Assembly: GCF_027563465.1 (NCBI RefSeq)
Contig: NZ_JAPFQA010000002.1
Coordinates: 186,001 to 250,000, forward strand
DNA: 64,000 nt
Direction of reading: 5' to 3'
Source of the DNA: Mesorhizobium qingshengii
GTDB taxonomy: Bacteria > Pseudomonadota > Alphaproteobacteria > Rhizobiales > Rhizobiaceae
Positions 26,192-35,165 of this stretch are shown here, one piece after another; the stretch's first letter is position 1, and each line of letters begins with the position of its first letter. The translations under genes were made by a program, and so were the position numbers. The notes beneath the pieces were generated by a model that saw only the letters and a list, made by a program, of their open reading frames with translations, was not told the DNA's origin and did no database searches.

Positions 26192-27331
26192 ATGACCGCC
26201 GAGACTGTTCTCCACAATGCCCGCATCGTGCTCGCCGACGAGATCGTCGAGGGTTCCCTGGTGCTGCGTGACGGCTTTATCGCCGGCATCGATGCCGGCG
26301 CCGGCCGCACCGGCGAGGACATGGGCGGCGACTATATCATTCCGGGACTGGTCGAACTCCACACCGATCATCTCGAAGGCCATTACGCGCCGCGGCCGAA
26401 GGTGCGCTGGAACCCGATCGCCGCCGTGCTCGCCCATGATGCACAGGTAGCGACCGCCGGCATCACCACCGTGCTCGATGCCTTGCGCGTCGGCATGGAC
26501 GAGGACGCCGACCTGACGTCGACCGACATCCGCAAGCTGGCCGACGCGATCGAGGACAGTGTGCAGCAGGATCGGCTGCGCGCCGACCATTTCATCCATC
26601 TGCGCTGCGAGGTTTCGGCACCGGATTGCCTCAAGGCCTTCGCCAATTTCGACGGCGACGAGCGGGTCAAGCTGGCATCGCTGATGGACCATGCGCCCGG
26701 CCAGCGCCAGTTCGTCAATCTCGAAACCTATGCCTACTATTACCAGCGCAAGCTGAAGTTGACCGACCGCGATTTCAAAGTGTTCTGTGAAAAGCGGATG
26801 GCGGAATCGGCGCGGAATTCGGCACCGAACCGGGCGGTGATCGCCGCCGCCTGCCATGAGCGCGGCATCGTGCTGGCCAGCCATGACGACGCCACCATTG
26901 GCCATGTCGACGAAGCGATCGAGCAAGGCGTGCGTGTCGCCGAGTTCCCGACCACGGAGGAGGCCGCCAGGGCCTCGAAAGAGGCCGGGCTCGGCGTGCT
27001 GATGGGCGCGCCCAACGTCATGCGCGGCGCCTCGCATTCGAGCAACGTCTCTGCCCGCACGCTAGCCAGCGACGGCCTGCTCGACATATTGTCGTCCGAC
27101 TACATCCCCTTCAGCCTGATCCAGTCCGCCTTCTTCCTTGGCGATGTCGTCGAGGGCATTACCTTGCCGCAGGCGGTCGCCATGGTGTCGAAGAATCCGG
27201 CTGAAGCCGTTGGCCTGACCGATCGCGGCGTCATCGAACAGGGCCGGCGTGCCGACCTCGTGCGCGTGCGCGTCGACGACCATGTTCCGGTAGTGCGCAC
27301 GGTCTGGCGGCAGGGGCGTCGGGTTGCATGA
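26192..27331 (+). CDS. phnM: Alpha-D-ribose 1-methylphosphonate 5-triphosphate diphosphatase PhnM
   Basis: Amidohydrolase-superfamily enzyme of the C-P lyase pathway that releases pyrophosphate from the ribose triphosphate intermediate. The 379-residue protein has the metal-binding motif ELHTDHLEGHY near residue 52, ASHDDATIGHVDEA near residue 230, and the later Asp region LSSDYIPFSL. The ATG at 26192 is chosen; a GTG at 26168, overlapping the DUF1045 stop, is an alternative. Overlaps phnN by 4 bases. The phnG-L core genes are not in this window. Confidence 0.92.
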   Translation: MTAETVLHNARIVLADEIVEGSLVLRDGFIAGIDAGAGRTGEDMGGDYIIPGLVELHTDHLEGHYAPRPKVRWNPIAAVLAHDAQVATAGITTVLDALRVGMDEDADLTSTDIRKLADAIEDSVQQDRLRADHFIHLRCEVSAPDCLKAFANFDGDERVKLASLMDHAPGQRQFVNLETYAYYYQRKLKLTDRDFKVFCEKRMAESARNSAPNRAVIAAACHERGIVLASHDDATIGHVDEAIEQGVRVAEFPTTEEAARASKEAGLGVLMGAPNVMRGASHSSNVSARTLASDGLLDILSSDYIPFSLIQSAFFLGDVVEGITLPQAVAMVSKNPAEAVGLTDRGVIEQGRRADLVRVRVDDHVPVVRTVWRQGRRVA

Positions 27332-27957
27332 TGGTATCGGCGTTGATCGAGCGTGAACTGTCCGCCGAGACGTTTCCGATCCGCGACGGCGTCTTCGTCG
27401 CCGTTGTGGGCCCGAGCGGCGCCGGCAAGGACACGGTGATCGGTTACGCCCGTGCCCGCTTCGCCGACGAGACCCGGCTGGAGTTCGTCCGCCGCGTCAT
27501 CACCCGGCCGAGCGATGCCGCAAGCGAGGATCACGACACGCTGGCCGAGGCCGCCTTCGTCGAAGCCGAAGCCGACGGCGCCTTTGCCATCTCCTGGGAG
27601 GCGCACGGCTTGCGTTATGGCATCCCCGCCGACGTCGACTGGTCGGTCGCCAATGGCCGTGTCGCCGTGGCCAACGTGTCGCGCGCAATCATCCCGGTGC
27701 TGCGTGAGCGTTATGCCAATCTGGCGATCGTCGAGATCACGGCCTCGCCGGACGTGCTGGCCGAGCGGTTGGCAATGCGCGGCCGCGAGTCACGCGGCGA
27801 AGTGCTGGCGCGGCTGGCGCGCAGCGCCAATGTGACCTTGTCGGGACCTGGCGTCACCTCGATCGACAACAGCGGTCCGCGCGAAACGGCTGGCGAGCGC
27901 TTCGCCGAGGTGCTGCGCAGGGCGATGGCCTTTTCCGACATGTCGGGTCTGATCTAG
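27328..27957 (+). CDS. phnN: Ribose 1,5-bisphosphate phosphokinase PhnN
   Basis: Phosphorylates ribose 1,5-bisphosphate to PRPP, linking phosphonate breakdown to nucleotide metabolism. The 209-residue protein has the guanylate-kinase-like Walker A GPSGAGKDT near residue 28 and RRVITRPSDAASEDHD near residue 55, typical for PhnN. The start overlaps the phnM stop (ATGA). It ends 160 bases before the convergent SMP-30 gene; that gap shows no gene or clear terminator. Confidence 0.92.
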   Translation: MMVSALIERELSAETFPIRDGVFVAVVGPSGAGKDTVIGYARARFADETRLEFVRRVITRPSDAASEDHDTLAEAAFVEAEADGAFAISWEAHGLRYGIPADVDWSVANGRVAVANVSRAIIPVLRERYANLAIVEITASPDVLAERLAMRGRESRGEVLARLARSANVTLSGPGVTSIDNSGPRETAGERFAEVLRRAMAFSDMSGLI

Positions 27958-28117
27958 GTCCGGCAACCCGCGCAGCAGGCCATGGCTTGACGCAACCCGA
28001 CACGCACCGCGACTTGACGAAATCCACGGCATACCGGCTATCCCAAGCGTCGTTTCGCCACCGGAATGACGCGCAAGGTCTGAAATCCGCTGGTCACCCC
28101 GGTGGAGTAGGGAAGGG

Positions 28118-28999
28118 TCAGCCTTTGAATGCTGGCAGCGTCAGGCCCTTGACGCCGACGTCGAGCGCGAACAGCCCGCCCGGATTCTTCTGGCGGACGA
28201 AGTGACTGGCCGGACGCCGGAGCACGGCCGAGGTCACATAGAGGACATCGAGGTCCTTGCCGCCGAATTCGCAGCAGGTCGGCAGGTCCGTCGGCAGCAG
28301 CACGGTCTGCATAAGCTCGCCGTCCGGATCGTAGCGACAGACCTTGCCGGTCACCGGGATCGTCACCCAGTAGCAGCCTTCCGCATCGACGGTGGCGCCG
28401 TCGGCGACGCCGCCGGTCACCGTCATGTCGATGAAGGTGCGGCGGTTCTCGATCTCGCCGGTGGCGGCATCGAAATCATAGGCCCACACCGCGCCGGCAT
28501 GGCTGTCGGAGAAATACATGGTTTTCGAATCCGGGCTCCAGGCCAGCCCGTTGGAGCAGCCGATGCCGTCGATCATCTTGTGGACCGAAAGGTCGGGATC
28601 GAGTCGGTAGAGCGCGCCGATGAATTCGATCGGCTGGCCCGGCACCTCGAACATCGAGCCCGACCAGAAACGGCCCTGGCGGTCCGGCTTGCCGTCGTTG
28701 AAGCGGGTTTTCGGCATATGTGCTTCCGGGTCGACGATCGCCTCGAACCTGCCGGTTGCCGGGTCGAAGAAATGGAAGCCGTTTGTCATGGTCAGTACCA
28801 GGCCGCCCTTCTCGCGCAGGCCAAGGCAGCCGAGATATTCCGGCGTCTCGAACACATCGTCCTTGCCGGTCGATGGATCGTAGCGATGGATCAGCTTCTT
28901 CCAGATGTCGATCCACCACAGCACGCCGGCTTTCGGGTCCCAAAGCGTGCCTTCGCCGAGCTCGGCCTTGGCATCGACGACACAGGTGATTTCGACCAT
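28118..28999 (-). CDS. SMP-30/gluconolactonase family lactonase
   Basis: A 293-residue six-bladed propeller lactonase. Motifs: LGEGTLWDPKAGVLWWIDI near residue 15 (metal-binding Glu), RFNDGKPDRQGRFWSGS near residue 100, GCSNGLAWSPDSKTMYFSDS near residue 148, and GGVADGATVDAEGCYWV near residue 198. It would open an aldono-lactone made by a sugar dehydrogenase. AAGGAGGG lies before the ATG at 28997-28999. It is the last gene of the operon binding protein-ATPase-permease-permease-lactonase, which ties the transported sugar to oxidation via a lactone. Confidence 0.88.
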   Translation of the reverse strand: MVEITCVVDAKAELGEGTLWDPKAGVLWWIDIWKKLIHRYDPSTGKDDVFETPEYLGCLGLREKGGLVLTMTNGFHFFDPATGRFEAIVDPEAHMPKTRFNDGKPDRQGRFWSGSMFEVPGQPIEFIGALYRLDPDLSVHKMIDGIGCSNGLAWSPDSKTMYFSDSHAGAVWAYDFDAATGEIENRRTFIDMTVTGGVADGATVDAEGCYWVTIPVTGKVCRYDPDGELMQTVLLPTDLPTCCEFGGKDLDVLYVTSAVLRRPASHFVRQKNPGGLFALDVGVKGLTLPAFKG

Positions 29000-29001
29000 G
29001 G

Positions 29002-29970
29002 TCAGCCCTCCTTTCCGCGCATCTTGCCGCCAAGCCCGGCAAAGGTTTCGCTGCCGATCGACACGGTGAGCAGGATCACCGCGCCATAGACGATCAGCAG
29101 CGCGCCGCTCGACAGGTTCAGCGCCGGCAGCAGGCCGGTGAGGATGGTCAGCACCATGGCGCCGGCGACGGTGCCGAGATAGTGGCCGCTGCCGCCGAGG
29201 ATGGAGGCCCCGCCGATGGCGACCGCCGCGATCGAGGTGAACAGATAGGCGTCGCCCATGCCGAGATAGGCCTGGCCGGAATAGCCGGTCAAAAGCATGC
29301 CGGCGAAGGCGGCGGTGAGGCCCGAGATCACATAGGTCAGGATGGTGGTGCGCGCCGTCGGCACGCCGGAGAATTCCGCCACCGTGGCGCTGGTGCCGAG
29401 CGCATAGAGGTGGCGGCCGAACGCCGCCTTGGAGAGCAGCAGCGTCGCCACCAGCGTCAGCGCAAGCCAGATCAGCGCGATGACCGGGAAGGCGCCGATG
29501 CGACCTACCGAAAGGAATTGGATCAAGGCCGGTGCCGAGGGTGTCGGCGAACCGCCGGTCAGCACCAGGATCAACCCTTGCAGGATGACGTTGGTGGCCA
29601 GCGTCATGATGATTGGCGGCACGCCGAACTGGGCGACGCCGACGCCGTTGATCAGCCCGATGAAGGCGCCACCGGCGAGCAGCAGCGGCATGACCCAGAC
29701 CAGCGGCAGGTCCTGGCCGCCGCACAGCAGCGCCATGACAATGGCCGCCGAATTGAGCACCCATGGCACGGACAGGTCGATGCCGCCGCCGATGATGACG
29801 AAGGTCTGGCCGAGCGCGACGATGCCGACGAAGGCGGCCAGCACGACGGTCGAGCGCATGTTGGAGACCGACAGGAAGCCCGGCGAGAACAGCGCCGTGA
29901 CCAGGAGCAGCACGACCATGCCGGCATAGGCAAGCACGACGAGCCGGTTGCGGGCGAGGAAGGCGTTCAT
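29002..29970 (-). CDS. CUT2-type sugar ABC transporter permease
   Basis: A 322-residue membrane protein with about nine hydrophobic segments and the RbsC-family signatures IIGGGIDLSVPWVLNSA and IAIGGASILGGSGHYLGTVAGAM (in part). It overlaps the other permease by 4 bases and is followed by the lactonase after 2 bases. Two different permeases in one operon suggest a heterodimeric channel, unlike the single-permease systems at 11614 and 48223. The transported sugar is unknown. Confidence 0.88.
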   Translation of the reverse strand: MNAFLARNRLVVLAYAGMVVLLLVTALFSPGFLSVSNMRSTVVLAAFVGIVALGQTFVIIGGGIDLSVPWVLNSAAIVMALLCGGQDLPLVWVMPLLLAGGAFIGLINGVGVAQFGVPPIIMTLATNVILQGLILVLTGGSPTPSAPALIQFLSVGRIGAFPVIALIWLALTLVATLLLSKAAFGRHLYALGTSATVAEFSGVPTARTTILTYVISGLTAAFAGMLLTGYSGQAYLGMGDAYLFTSIAAVAIGGASILGGSGHYLGTVAGAMVLTILTGLLPALNLSSGALLIVYGAVILLTVSIGSETFAGLGGKMRGKEG

Positions 29971-30998
29971 TGGACACGGCCCCTTGCGGCCTTTTCGGCG
30001 ACGGAACTGGCCAGCACCGAGAGCAGCAGGATGACGCCCGAAGCGACCGGCTGCCAGTAGCTCGACACGTGCAGGACGAAGACCAGATTGCCGATGAGGG
30101 TGAGCACGAAGGCGCCGATCAGCGTGCCGGCGAGATGGCCGCGGCCGCCGAACAGGCTAACGCCGCCGATGACCGCCGCCGCCACCGAAGGCAGGATGTA
30201 ATCCTTGCCGATGGTTGGCGACCCGGCCCCGGTCTGCGTCGTCAGAAACAGTGCCGCCCCCGCCGCGAACAGGCCGGAGAGGCCATAGGTGATGAGGTTG
30301 ACGCGGGCGATCGAGACGCCCGACAGGAAGGCCGACTTTTCGTTGGAGCCTGTTGCCTGGATGGTGATGCCGACGCGGGTGGCGCGGAACCACCACCAGA
30401 ACAGCAGCAGTGCCAGCAGCATCCACACCGGACTGGTCAGGCCGAACAGTTGCGCGTAGCCGAAGCCTACCCACCAGGCTGGCACACTGCCGCCATCGGT
30501 CGGCAGGATGATCATGGCGACGCCGTTGAGGATCGACCATGTGGCGAGCGTCACCAGGAAGGGCTGCAGCTTGAGCAACGAGATCAGCAGACCATTGAGC
30601 GCGCCGATCAGGAAGCCGAGCGCGAGGACGGCCAATGCCCAAAGTGCGGTGGTCGAGGGGTCGTCGGTGAAGCGCGTTGCCGCGATCACCGTGCCGAGGC
30701 TGATCATGCCACCGATCGACAGATCGATGCCGCCGCGCACCAGCACGATGGTCTGGCCGGTCGCCGCCAGCATGAGCGTCAACGCCGCCGCCGTGTCGAG
30801 GTTCAGCTCATCCAGCGAAAAGACGCCGGACTGCAGGCTGCCATAGATGGCGACGATCAAGGCCAGCATCAGGCACGCGACGAGGAACGGCGCCCGGTCG
30901 AGCAGGCGGCCGCGCCAGTCGATGCCCGGCTTGGCGGATTTCATTTCGGCGGGCCTTTGCGCCATCTCCACAGGTTGCTCCGCGATCGCCATCACCAT
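29967..30998 (-). CDS. CUT2-type sugar ABC transporter permease
   Basis: A 343-residue inner-membrane permease. After a hydrophilic N-terminus of about 35 residues come multiple hydrophobic segments; VLVRGGIDLSIGGMISLG and GGVSLFGGRGHLAGTLIGA are family signatures. The start is 3 bases after the ATPase stop and the end overlaps the second permease, so translation is coupled. It should pair with the 29002-29970 product. Confidence 0.88.
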   Translation of the reverse strand: MVMAIAEQPVEMAQRPAEMKSAKPGIDWRGRLLDRAPFLVACLMLALIVAIYGSLQSGVFSLDELNLDTAAALTLMLAATGQTIVLVRGGIDLSIGGMISLGTVIAATRFTDDPSTTALWALAVLALGFLIGALNGLLISLLKLQPFLVTLATWSILNGVAMIILPTDGGSVPAWWVGFGYAQLFGLTSPVWMLLALLLFWWWFRATRVGITIQATGSNEKSAFLSGVSIARVNLITYGLSGLFAAGAALFLTTQTGAGSPTIGKDYILPSVAAAVIGGVSLFGGRGHLAGTLIGAFVLTLIGNLVFVLHVSSYWQPVASGVILLLSVLASSVAEKAARGRVQ

Positions 30999-31001
30999 GC
31001 C

Positions 31002-32504
31002 TCAGGCCGCCTCGTTTTCAAGCATGGCGGCGCGCAAAATGCCGGCTTCCGAAATGCGGTCGCCCTCGAGCGTCGCAGCCACGTGGCCGTTGCGCATCAC
31101 CAGCACGCGGTCGGCGACATGGACAAGCTCCGGCATGTCGCTGGAATGGAACAGGATGGCATAGCCCCTGGCCGCGAGGTCGCGCATCAGCTGGAAGATC
31201 TCGCCCTTGGTGCCGACATCGACGCCGCGCGTCGGATCGTAGAGCAGCAGCACGCGCGCTTGCGTGAGCAGCATCTTGCCGAAGATCACCTTCTGCTGGT
31301 TGCCGCCCGACAGCGTGCCGGCAAGCTGTTCCGGCGTGCCGGCCTTGATGCGCAGGAAGTCGACCATTTCCTTGACCAGCGCGGCTTCCTTTTGCCGGCT
31401 CAGCAAACCGTTTTCTGTAAAACGCTTGATGACCGACAGCGTCAGGTTCTCGCGCACGCTCTTGGTCAGAAGCAGGCCTTGCCCGCGCCTGTCCTCGGGC
31501 ACCAATGCGATGCCATCCTCGCCGGTCAACGCCTGGCGCGGATTGGCGATCGAAACCGGCTTGCCCCAGAGTTCGATGGTGCCGCTGGCCTTGCTGGCGC
31601 CGAACAGCGCCTGGAACAGTTCGCGCTGGCCGTGGCCCTGCAGGCCGCCGACGCCGAGCACCTCGCCCTCGCGCAGCGCAAAGTCGACCCCGGAGAGCCG
31701 GCTGTCGCTCGATAACCCCTTGACCCTGAGCGCGATGCGATCGGTCGCGGTGGCAATCCGCTCGGGGTAGAGCCGGTCGAGGTGCCGGCCGATCATCTGG
31801 GTGACGATCTCGTTGTCGGAGACGGCATTGGCCTCGTGTACTGCGATGGTGCTGCCATTGCGGAAGATGGTCAGCCGGTCGGCGATGGCGCGCACCTCGG
31901 CCATTCTGTGCGAGATGAAGATGACCAGCCTGCCCTCGGCGGCGAGCTGCCGGGTGAGCTTGAGCAGCCACTCTGCCTCGCGCGCGGGCAGCGAGGAGGT
32001 CGCCTCGTCGAGGATCAGGATGCGCGGGTCCTTGGCCAGCCCCTTAGCGATCTCGACGATCTGCCGTTCGGCCAGTGTCAGCCGCCGCAATTCCTGGTCG
32101 GGGCGCAGTGCAGGGAAATTGTATTTGTCGAGCAGCGCCAGCGTCTTGCGGCGCATCTCGGCGCGATTGACGGTGCGCAGAAGCGTTCTTGGCTCGTGGC
32201 GGAACCAGATGTTCTGCTCGACGCTGAGATCGGGGATCAGTGACAGCTCCTGGAACACGGCGGCGATGCCGCGCGCCTGGGCAGCATCCGGATTGGCCGG
32301 GCGATAGTCCTGGCCGTCGACCAGGATCGAGCCGCCGTCATGCCGCACCGCGCCAGACAGGATCTGGATGAAGGTGCTCTTTCCCGCGCCATTTTCGCCG
32401 AGCAGCGCATGCACTTCGCCGGCGCGGGCGCTGAATGTCGCCTCGCTCAGCGCGACGATGCCGCCATAGCGTTTGGACAGGCCTTTGACAGTGACGAGGT
32501 CCAT
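31002..32504 (-). CDS. CUT2-type sugar ABC transporter ATPase (two domains)
   Basis: A 500-residue protein with two tandem ATPase domains, as in RbsA/XylG. The first has Walker A GENGAGKST (near residue 36) and Walker B ILILDEATSS; the second has the signature LSGGNQQKVIFGKML near residue 395 and Walker B-like LLLYDPTRGVDVGT. The second Walker A region is degenerate (GGLQGHGQRELFQ), as usual for this family. It energises the two permeases downstream. A hairpin lies between it and the binding-protein gene. Confidence 0.92.
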   Translation of the reverse strand: MDLVTVKGLSKRYGGIVALSEATFSARAGEVHALLGENGAGKSTFIQILSGAVRHDGGSILVDGQDYRPANPDAAQARGIAAVFQELSLIPDLSVEQNIWFRHEPRTLLRTVNRAEMRRKTLALLDKYNFPALRPDQELRRLTLAERQIVEIAKGLAKDPRILILDEATSSLPAREAEWLLKLTRQLAAEGRLVIFISHRMAEVRAIADRLTIFRNGSTIAVHEANAVSDNEIVTQMIGRHLDRLYPERIATATDRIALRVKGLSSDSRLSGVDFALREGEVLGVGGLQGHGQRELFQALFGASKASGTIELWGKPVSIANPRQALTGEDGIALVPEDRRGQGLLLTKSVRENLTLSVIKRFTENGLLSRQKEAALVKEMVDFLRIKAGTPEQLAGTLSGGNQQKVIFGKMLLTQARVLLLYDPTRGVDVGTKGEIFQLMRDLAARGYAILFHSSDMPELVHVADRVLVMRNGHVAATLEGDRISEAGILRAAMLENEAA

Positions 32505-32522
32505 GGGCTGCTTCCGAAAAGC

Positions 32523-32550
32523 TCTCCCGACATCCTGCGATGCCGGGAGA
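32523..32550 (-). terminator. Intra-operon hairpin after the substrate-binding gene
   Basis: TCTCCCG (32523-32529) pairs with CGGGAGA (32544-32550), with an inner CATC/GATG pair. It lies in the 66 bases between the binding-protein and ATPase genes, in the same position as the hairpin at 11519-11552. Confidence 0.55.
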
Positions 32551-32570
32551 CAGGGTCGCGGTGACGGATG

Positions 32571-33638
32571 TTACTTGCTGCCGGCGGCTTCCGCAGCGGT
32601 GATCTCGACCCAGTCGGGCGTGATCGGCAGCGTCAGGCCGGGCGCCTGGTCGGGGAAGGCATTTTCGCCGACCGCGATCTTGATCATCTTGGTGCCGGGG
32701 TAAAGCTTGGACTCGAACGGATCGGTGGTGACGAAGTCACCCTTGACCGAGACGGAGCGCTCGGCCGGCTTCTTGCCGGTGTCGAGAATGTCGACCGCCA
32801 GCTTGATCGCTTCCGACGACAGATAGGCCGGGTTCGAGCCGAGGATACACTTGGCGCCTTGCGTCTGCGCACAGGTGAGCGCGGCGACATTGTAGGAGAA
32901 GCCGACGACCGGGACGATCGGCCGGCCGGCATCCTTCAGCGCCTGGACGGCGCCGGAGCCATAGCCCTGCGTCATGATGCCGTCGATCTTCGGATTTGCG
33001 GCAAGCAGTGCGGCGACGCCCGACTGCTCCGGCCCGAGCGCGTAATTGCCGTTGTAATAGCCGACGACCTTGATGTCGGGATATTTGGCCAGCACCTTCT
33101 CGTAGCCCTGCCGCAGCTGCGCCGAGATCGGCGCGCCGGCAAGGCCGCGGTCGAGGATGATGTTGCCCTTGCCGCCAAGCTGCACGGCCATCCACTCGGC
33201 CATGACAGAGGGGATGCGGTCCCAGTCGGAGGCGACGGCGAAAGCGCAGGGCTCGGTCACCACCTGGTCGAAGCTGATGACCACGATGCCGGCGTCGCAT
33301 GCCTTCTTGATGGTCGGGTTCAATGCCGAATCCGAACCGGCATCGACGAGGATGGCGTCCGGCTTCTGGCGGATGATGTTGTTCAGCGAGTTGATCTGCG
33401 CCTGGACCGTGTTCTCGACGTTCTCGATCTTGAGGTCGACGCGGCCCTTCAACGGTCCCTTGTTGACCGACACGGTGGCGACACGCTCCATCTGCTGGCG
33501 CCAGTCATTGCCGACGAAATTGTTCGAGAGATAGATGGTGTAGGGCTTCTTATCCTCGGCGTGGCCAGGCACCGTGCCGATGGCGATCGCGGACACGGCA
33601 AGGCTTGCCAGTCCGGCGCAAATTGTCTTCAGTTTCAT
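32571..33638 (-). CDS. Sugar ABC transporter substrate-binding protein, copy 1
   Basis: A 355-residue periplasmic binding protein with a signal peptide (MKLKTICAGLASLAVSAIAI...) cut near residue 27 before EDKKPYTIYLSNNFVGNDWR. Typical elements are NSLNNIIRQKPDAILVDAGS and GYYNGNYALGPEQSGVAALL. The start at 33636-33638 is set by the signal peptide and by GGAGGAGAGATC in front. It is clearly a paralogue of the next upstream gene (33804-34868), with the same C-terminal EAAGSK. An ACCGGT-centred palindrome lies 73 bases upstream. Confidence 0.9.
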   Translation of the reverse strand: MKLKTICAGLASLAVSAIAIGTVPGHAEDKKPYTIYLSNNFVGNDWRQQMERVATVSVNKGPLKGRVDLKIENVENTVQAQINSLNNIIRQKPDAILVDAGSDSALNPTIKKACDAGIVVISFDQVVTEPCAFAVASDWDRIPSVMAEWMAVQLGGKGNIILDRGLAGAPISAQLRQGYEKVLAKYPDIKVVGYYNGNYALGPEQSGVAALLAANPKIDGIMTQGYGSGAVQALKDAGRPIVPVVGFSYNVAALTCAQTQGAKCILGSNPAYLSSEAIKLAVDILDTGKKPAERSVSVKGDFVTTDPFESKLYPGTKMIKIAVGENAFPDQAPGLTLPITPDWVEITAAEAAGSK

Positions 33639-33710
33639 GATCTCTCCTCCTTGCGTTTCCTGCATCAGCCGGTGACGGACTTCGCCATCTTGGTGGGTGC
33701 TGCGTGTAAA

Positions 33711-33726
33711 TTGATACCGGTACCAA
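33711..33726. promoter_or_regulatory. ACCGGT-centred operator upstream of the substrate-binding gene
   Basis: TTGATACCGGTACCAA is a near-perfect dyad with one mismatched pair. Nearly the same sequence, read on the other strand, occurs at 41609-41624. The form fits LacI-family operators, for example the gluconate-type sites of enteric bacteria. The LacI regulator at 45486-46520 is the likeliest binder. Confidence 0.6.
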
Positions 33727-33803
33727 TGCGCCTTGTCAATTTAAGCCAGGGCGCATTGGAGAGGCCCGGAGGCGACCATTTCGTCACCGATCGGCAGGCA
33801 TCG

Positions 33804-34868
33804 TCATTTCGAGCCGGCGGCCTCGGCGGGGGTGATTTCGACCCAGTCCGGGCTGACCGGGAGAAACAGGCCCGGCGCCATGTCCGGAAAGGCATTCTTG
33901 CCGACCTCTATCTTCTGCATGGTCGCATCGGGATACAATTCCGACGGCACTGGATCGGTGGTGAGGAAGGCATTGCGCAGCAGGATCTTTTTCTCCGCCG
34001 GCTTCTTGCCGTCGAGTATCTCCACCGCGAGTTTCAAGGCCTCGGCCGACAGATAGGCAGGGTTGGGTGCAAGGATGCACTGGGCGCCCTGGGTCTGCGC
34101 ACAGGTCGTCGTCGTCAGGTTGAACGGACTGCCGGTGATGGGAACGATCGGACGACCGGCATCCTGCAGCGCCTTGATCGCTCCGGCGCCGTAGCCCTGA
34201 ACGAAGATGGCGTCGACTTGCGGGTGCGCCGCCAGCAGGCTGGCGACGCCGGCCTGCTCCGGTCCAAGTGCATAGTCGCCGTTGAAATAGCCGACCACTT
34301 CAATGCCGGGATATTTCTTGATGACTTCCTCGAAACCGCCCTGCAGCTGGGCGGAGATCGGAGCACCGGCAAGCCCGCGATCAACGAGGATCTTGCCCTT
34401 GCCACCGAGTTTCTTGACCAGCCATTCGGCCTCCACGCGCGGCGCCCGGCCCCAGTCGGACTCCATCGTGTAAGCGCAGGGCGCGCTGACGATCTGGTCG
34501 AAGGCGATGACCACGATGCCGGCCTTGCAGGCCTTTTCAATCGTCGGGTTGAGCGCTTCGCCGGAGCCCGCGTCGATCACGATGGCGTCGGGCTTGTTGC
34601 GAATGATGTTGTTGAGGGAATTGATCTGCGCCTGGACCGTGGTCTCGACCACCTCGACCTTGAGGTCGACGCGGCCGGCAAGCGGCGGCTTCTTGACCGC
34701 GATGTCGGCGCTGCGCAGCATCTGCTGGCGCCAGTCGTTGCCGACGAAATTGTTGGACAGGTAGATCGTGTAGGGCTTCTTGTCCTGTGCGTTGGCCGGC
34801 ACGGCATCGATCGACAGCAAAGTCGTCGCGATCACCGCAAGCCCGGCGAAGAATGCGCCTGCTTTCAT
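33804..34868 (-). CDS. Sugar ABC transporter substrate-binding protein, copy 2
   Basis: A 354-residue periplasmic binding protein with a signal peptide (MKAGAFFAGLAVIATTLLS...). After the signal it shares the sequence KKPYTIYLSNNFVGNDWRQQ with copy 1 and is similar over its whole length, so the two are tandem duplicates. The start at 34868 is chosen for the signal peptide and a preceding GGAGGAAATC; the frame is open further upstream but without signal features. Two binding proteins for one permease/ATPase set could widen ligand range. The 297-base region upstream holds an AT-rich operator. Confidence 0.9.
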   Translation of the reverse strand: MKAGAFFAGLAVIATTLLSIDAVPANAQDKKPYTIYLSNNFVGNDWRQQMLRSADIAVKKPPLAGRVDLKVEVVETTVQAQINSLNNIIRNKPDAIVIDAGSGEALNPTIEKACKAGIVVIAFDQIVSAPCAYTMESDWGRAPRVEAEWLVKKLGGKGKILVDRGLAGAPISAQLQGGFEEVIKKYPGIEVVGYFNGDYALGPEQAGVASLLAAHPQVDAIFVQGYGAGAIKALQDAGRPIVPITGSPFNLTTTTCAQTQGAQCILAPNPAYLSAEALKLAVEILDGKKPAEKKILLRNAFLTTDPVPSELYPDATMQKIEVGKNAFPDMAPGLFLPVSPDWVEITPAEAAGSK

Positions 34869-35094
34869 GATTTCCTCCTCCCGTGTTTGGTGTCGGCCGC
34901 GCGAACGCCGCCGCCTGTCAAGTGCCTTCGCGGCACACCCCCTTATGGACAGACTTTGTTCTGTGCATGCCGTTACCCCAGAACCACTTCGCACTTCGGC
35001 GACGACACGCACCAGGCAAATGCTCGACGTCGGATGCGGCTGCGCATCCACGTTTGATCGTGGTTTCCGACGCAGCCTCCATCCTAGCTATGAT

Positions 35095-35115
35095 GCTATT
35101 ATAATTTTATAAAGC
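35095..35115. promoter_or_regulatory. AT-rich GCT/AGC operator, site B
   Basis: A 21-base dyad starting GCTATTATAAT (35095-35105) and ending TTTATAAAGC (35106-35115). The 13-mer ATGCTATTATAAT that includes its left part also occurs at 40271-40283 (other strand) and 48168-48180. It lies between the binding-protein copy 2 promoter and the end of the GntR gene. Confidence 0.6.
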
Positions 35116-35165
35116 TGTCCATGGCCGAGACGACGAAATCGGCGTGGCAATCCCGCCGATCGGGT

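Noticed and set aside
32568..35057. A long plus-strand open frame across the two substrate-binding genes
   Set aside because: Antisense to two genes with signal peptides and family motifs; its internal repetition simply reflects the tandem duplication of the true genes.
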